Part shown: positions 6,420-7,231 of the stretch, in pieces
Numbering within the stretch: position 1 is the first letter of the stretch
Layout: each line of letters begins with the position of its first letter
Source: Deltaproteobacteria bacterium
GTDB lineage: Bacteria; Desulfobacterota; Anaeroferrophillalia; Anaeroferrophillales; Tharpellaceae
NCBI GenBank assembly: GCA_013153415.1
Contig: JAADEO010000200.1
Location: 1 to 7,231, forward strand
Direction: 5' to 3'
Length of the DNA stretch: 7,231 nucleotides
Made by a program: the position numbers and the translations under genes
Notes under the pieces: model-generated
What the model saw: the letters and a program-made list of their open reading frames with translations, nothing else
Databases searched by the model: none
Told to the model about the DNA's origin: nothing

Positions 6420-7231
6420 ACAACCATCTCGCCCCGAAGCCTCCTATGCCCGACCCCTTTTCCGGCCGACCACGATTCTGGTTGAGGATGAAGTGGCCGA
6501 AAGCGAGTTCGCGCGAGCCATTCTGGAGCGTTCACCGGGGGTCGAAGTCATCGGGATCGGCCGGCCGACCGCAGATAATCTCTCCCGGCTGGCCGAGGGC
6601 TATAATCCTCGTACCACCCTATTGCTGGCCCGGCACCGGGGTCGTTTCCTCAAGGCCTGTCCCGGTACCGCGGAGAGCTACCGCTGTTGTCTTTATCAGA
6701 TTCTCCACTTGGGACTGGGCTGCAATATCGGTTGCAGCTACTGTGTTCTCCAGGGGTATCTCAACACCCCGTTCATTACCCAGTTCGTCAACCTGGAGGA
6801 TGCTTTCGCGGAACTCGACCGGGAGTTGGGAAAACCCGGGGTTTTCTATCGGATAGGCACCGGGGAGTTCACTGACAGTCTTTTCATGGATCCCCTGACC
6901 GGCCTGGCGCCGCGGCTGATCAGCTATTTCGCCGGGCGTGAGAATGCGGTTCTGGAACTTAAAACCAAGAGTATCGCGATCGCCAATCTGCTCGATTACC
7001 CGGGAGAGATCGGGGAGACCATCGTTTCCTGGAGTCTCAACGCCCCGTCCGTCAGCAGTCGTGAAGAGGGTCACGCCGCATCTCTGGACGAGAGGCTTGC
7101 CGCGGCCGCCCTATGTCGGCGGCGCGGCTACCGGATCGGACTTCATTTCGACCCCCTGCTCGATTTCCCCGGTTGGGAGGATGAGTATCGCCGGATCGTG
7201 GCCCTGATATTTTCCCATTTGCAGCCCGATG
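6397..7231 (+). CDS. SPL-family radical SAM protein, 3' end beyond window
   Basis: The first 278 residues of a radical SAM enzyme of the spore photoproduct lyase family. The cluster motif is C109-x3-C113-x2-C116 (GCNIGCSYC), followed by VLQGYLN and a TIM-barrel-like stretch with RIGTGEFTDSLFMD (152-165), VLELKTKS (185-192) and SWSLNAPSV (211-219), parallel in order to SplB segments. An upstream CPGT..Y.CC.Y region adds C88, C97 and C98. There is no Cys between 116 and 240, so the hydrogen-donor Cys of true SP lyase (C141 in B. subtilis, from memory) is absent; a different reaction is likely. The ATG at 6397 overlaps the ParB-like gene by 23 nt, with GGAAG (6386-6390) 6 nt upstream, which supports coupled expression. 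Calling it splB would overstate the function. Confidence 0.88.
   Translation, partial: MNSAAVPEQPSRPEASYARPLFRPTTILVEDEVAESEFARAILERSPGVEVIGIGRPTADNLSRLAEGYNPRTTLLLARHRGRFLKACPGTAESYRCCLYQILHLGLGCNIGCSYCVLQGYLNTPFITQFVNLEDAFAELDRELGKPGVFYRIGTGEFTDSLFMDPLTGLAPRLISYFAGRENAVLELKTKSIAIANLLDYPGEIGETIVSWSLNAPSVSSREEGHAASLDERLAAAALCRRRGYRIGLHFDPLLDFPGWEDEYRRIVALIFSHLQPD

Noticed and set aside
6446..6856. 136-codon plus-strand frame overlapping the SPL-like gene
   Set aside because: An out-of-frame shadow; the frame beginning at 6397 contains the radical SAM Cys motif and continues open to the window end.

Overview
The window is bacterial, GC-rich and densely coded. The gene set suggests a Gram-negative anaerobe of the Desulfuromonadales/Geobacter type (former deltaproteobacteria): a fused SpmA-SpmB membrane protein, a small Cys-rich DUF6485 protein, a PAS hybrid histidine kinase, and an intergenic palindromic repeat of a kind I remember from that group. 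This assignment is from memory of family distribution and no search was run.

Layout: two gene blocks diverge from the spacer at 3616-3829. Leftward (minus strand) come a 663-residue orphan hybrid histidine kinase (3615-1624), a 251-bp spacer largely filled by an imperfect inverted-repeat element (about 1433-1618), a 67-residue Cys-rich DUF6485 protein (1372-1169), and the fused spore-maturation-type protein SpmAB. SpmAB starts at a TTG overlapping the DUF6485 stop and runs off the left edge. Rightward (plus strand) come nadB (L-aspartate oxidase, 3830-5473), a ParB-N-domain protein (5466-6419) and a radical SAM protein of the spore photoproduct lyase (SPL) family that runs off the right edge (from 6397).

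The three plus-strand genes overlap by 8 and 23 nt and are almost certainly one operon. NadB makes iminoaspartate, the first intermediate of de novo NAD synthesis. The two downstream genes have no obvious NAD role: one looks like a nonstandard ParB-family (CTP-switch type) DNA-binding protein. The other is an SPL relative with the [4Fe-4S]/SAM motif but no cysteine where true SP lyase has its hydrogen donor. Two families named for Firmicute sporulation (SpmA/B and SPL) therefore lie in one window of what looks like a non-spore-former.

The points most worth a second look are the nadB/parB-like/SPL-like operon, the missing catalytic Cys in the SPL-like protein, a three-codon ORF (Met-Leu-Trp-stop) that holds the only good ribosome binding site before nadB, and the inverted-repeat element. 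I saw no rRNA, tRNA, CRISPR array, insertion sequence or clear rho-independent terminator.
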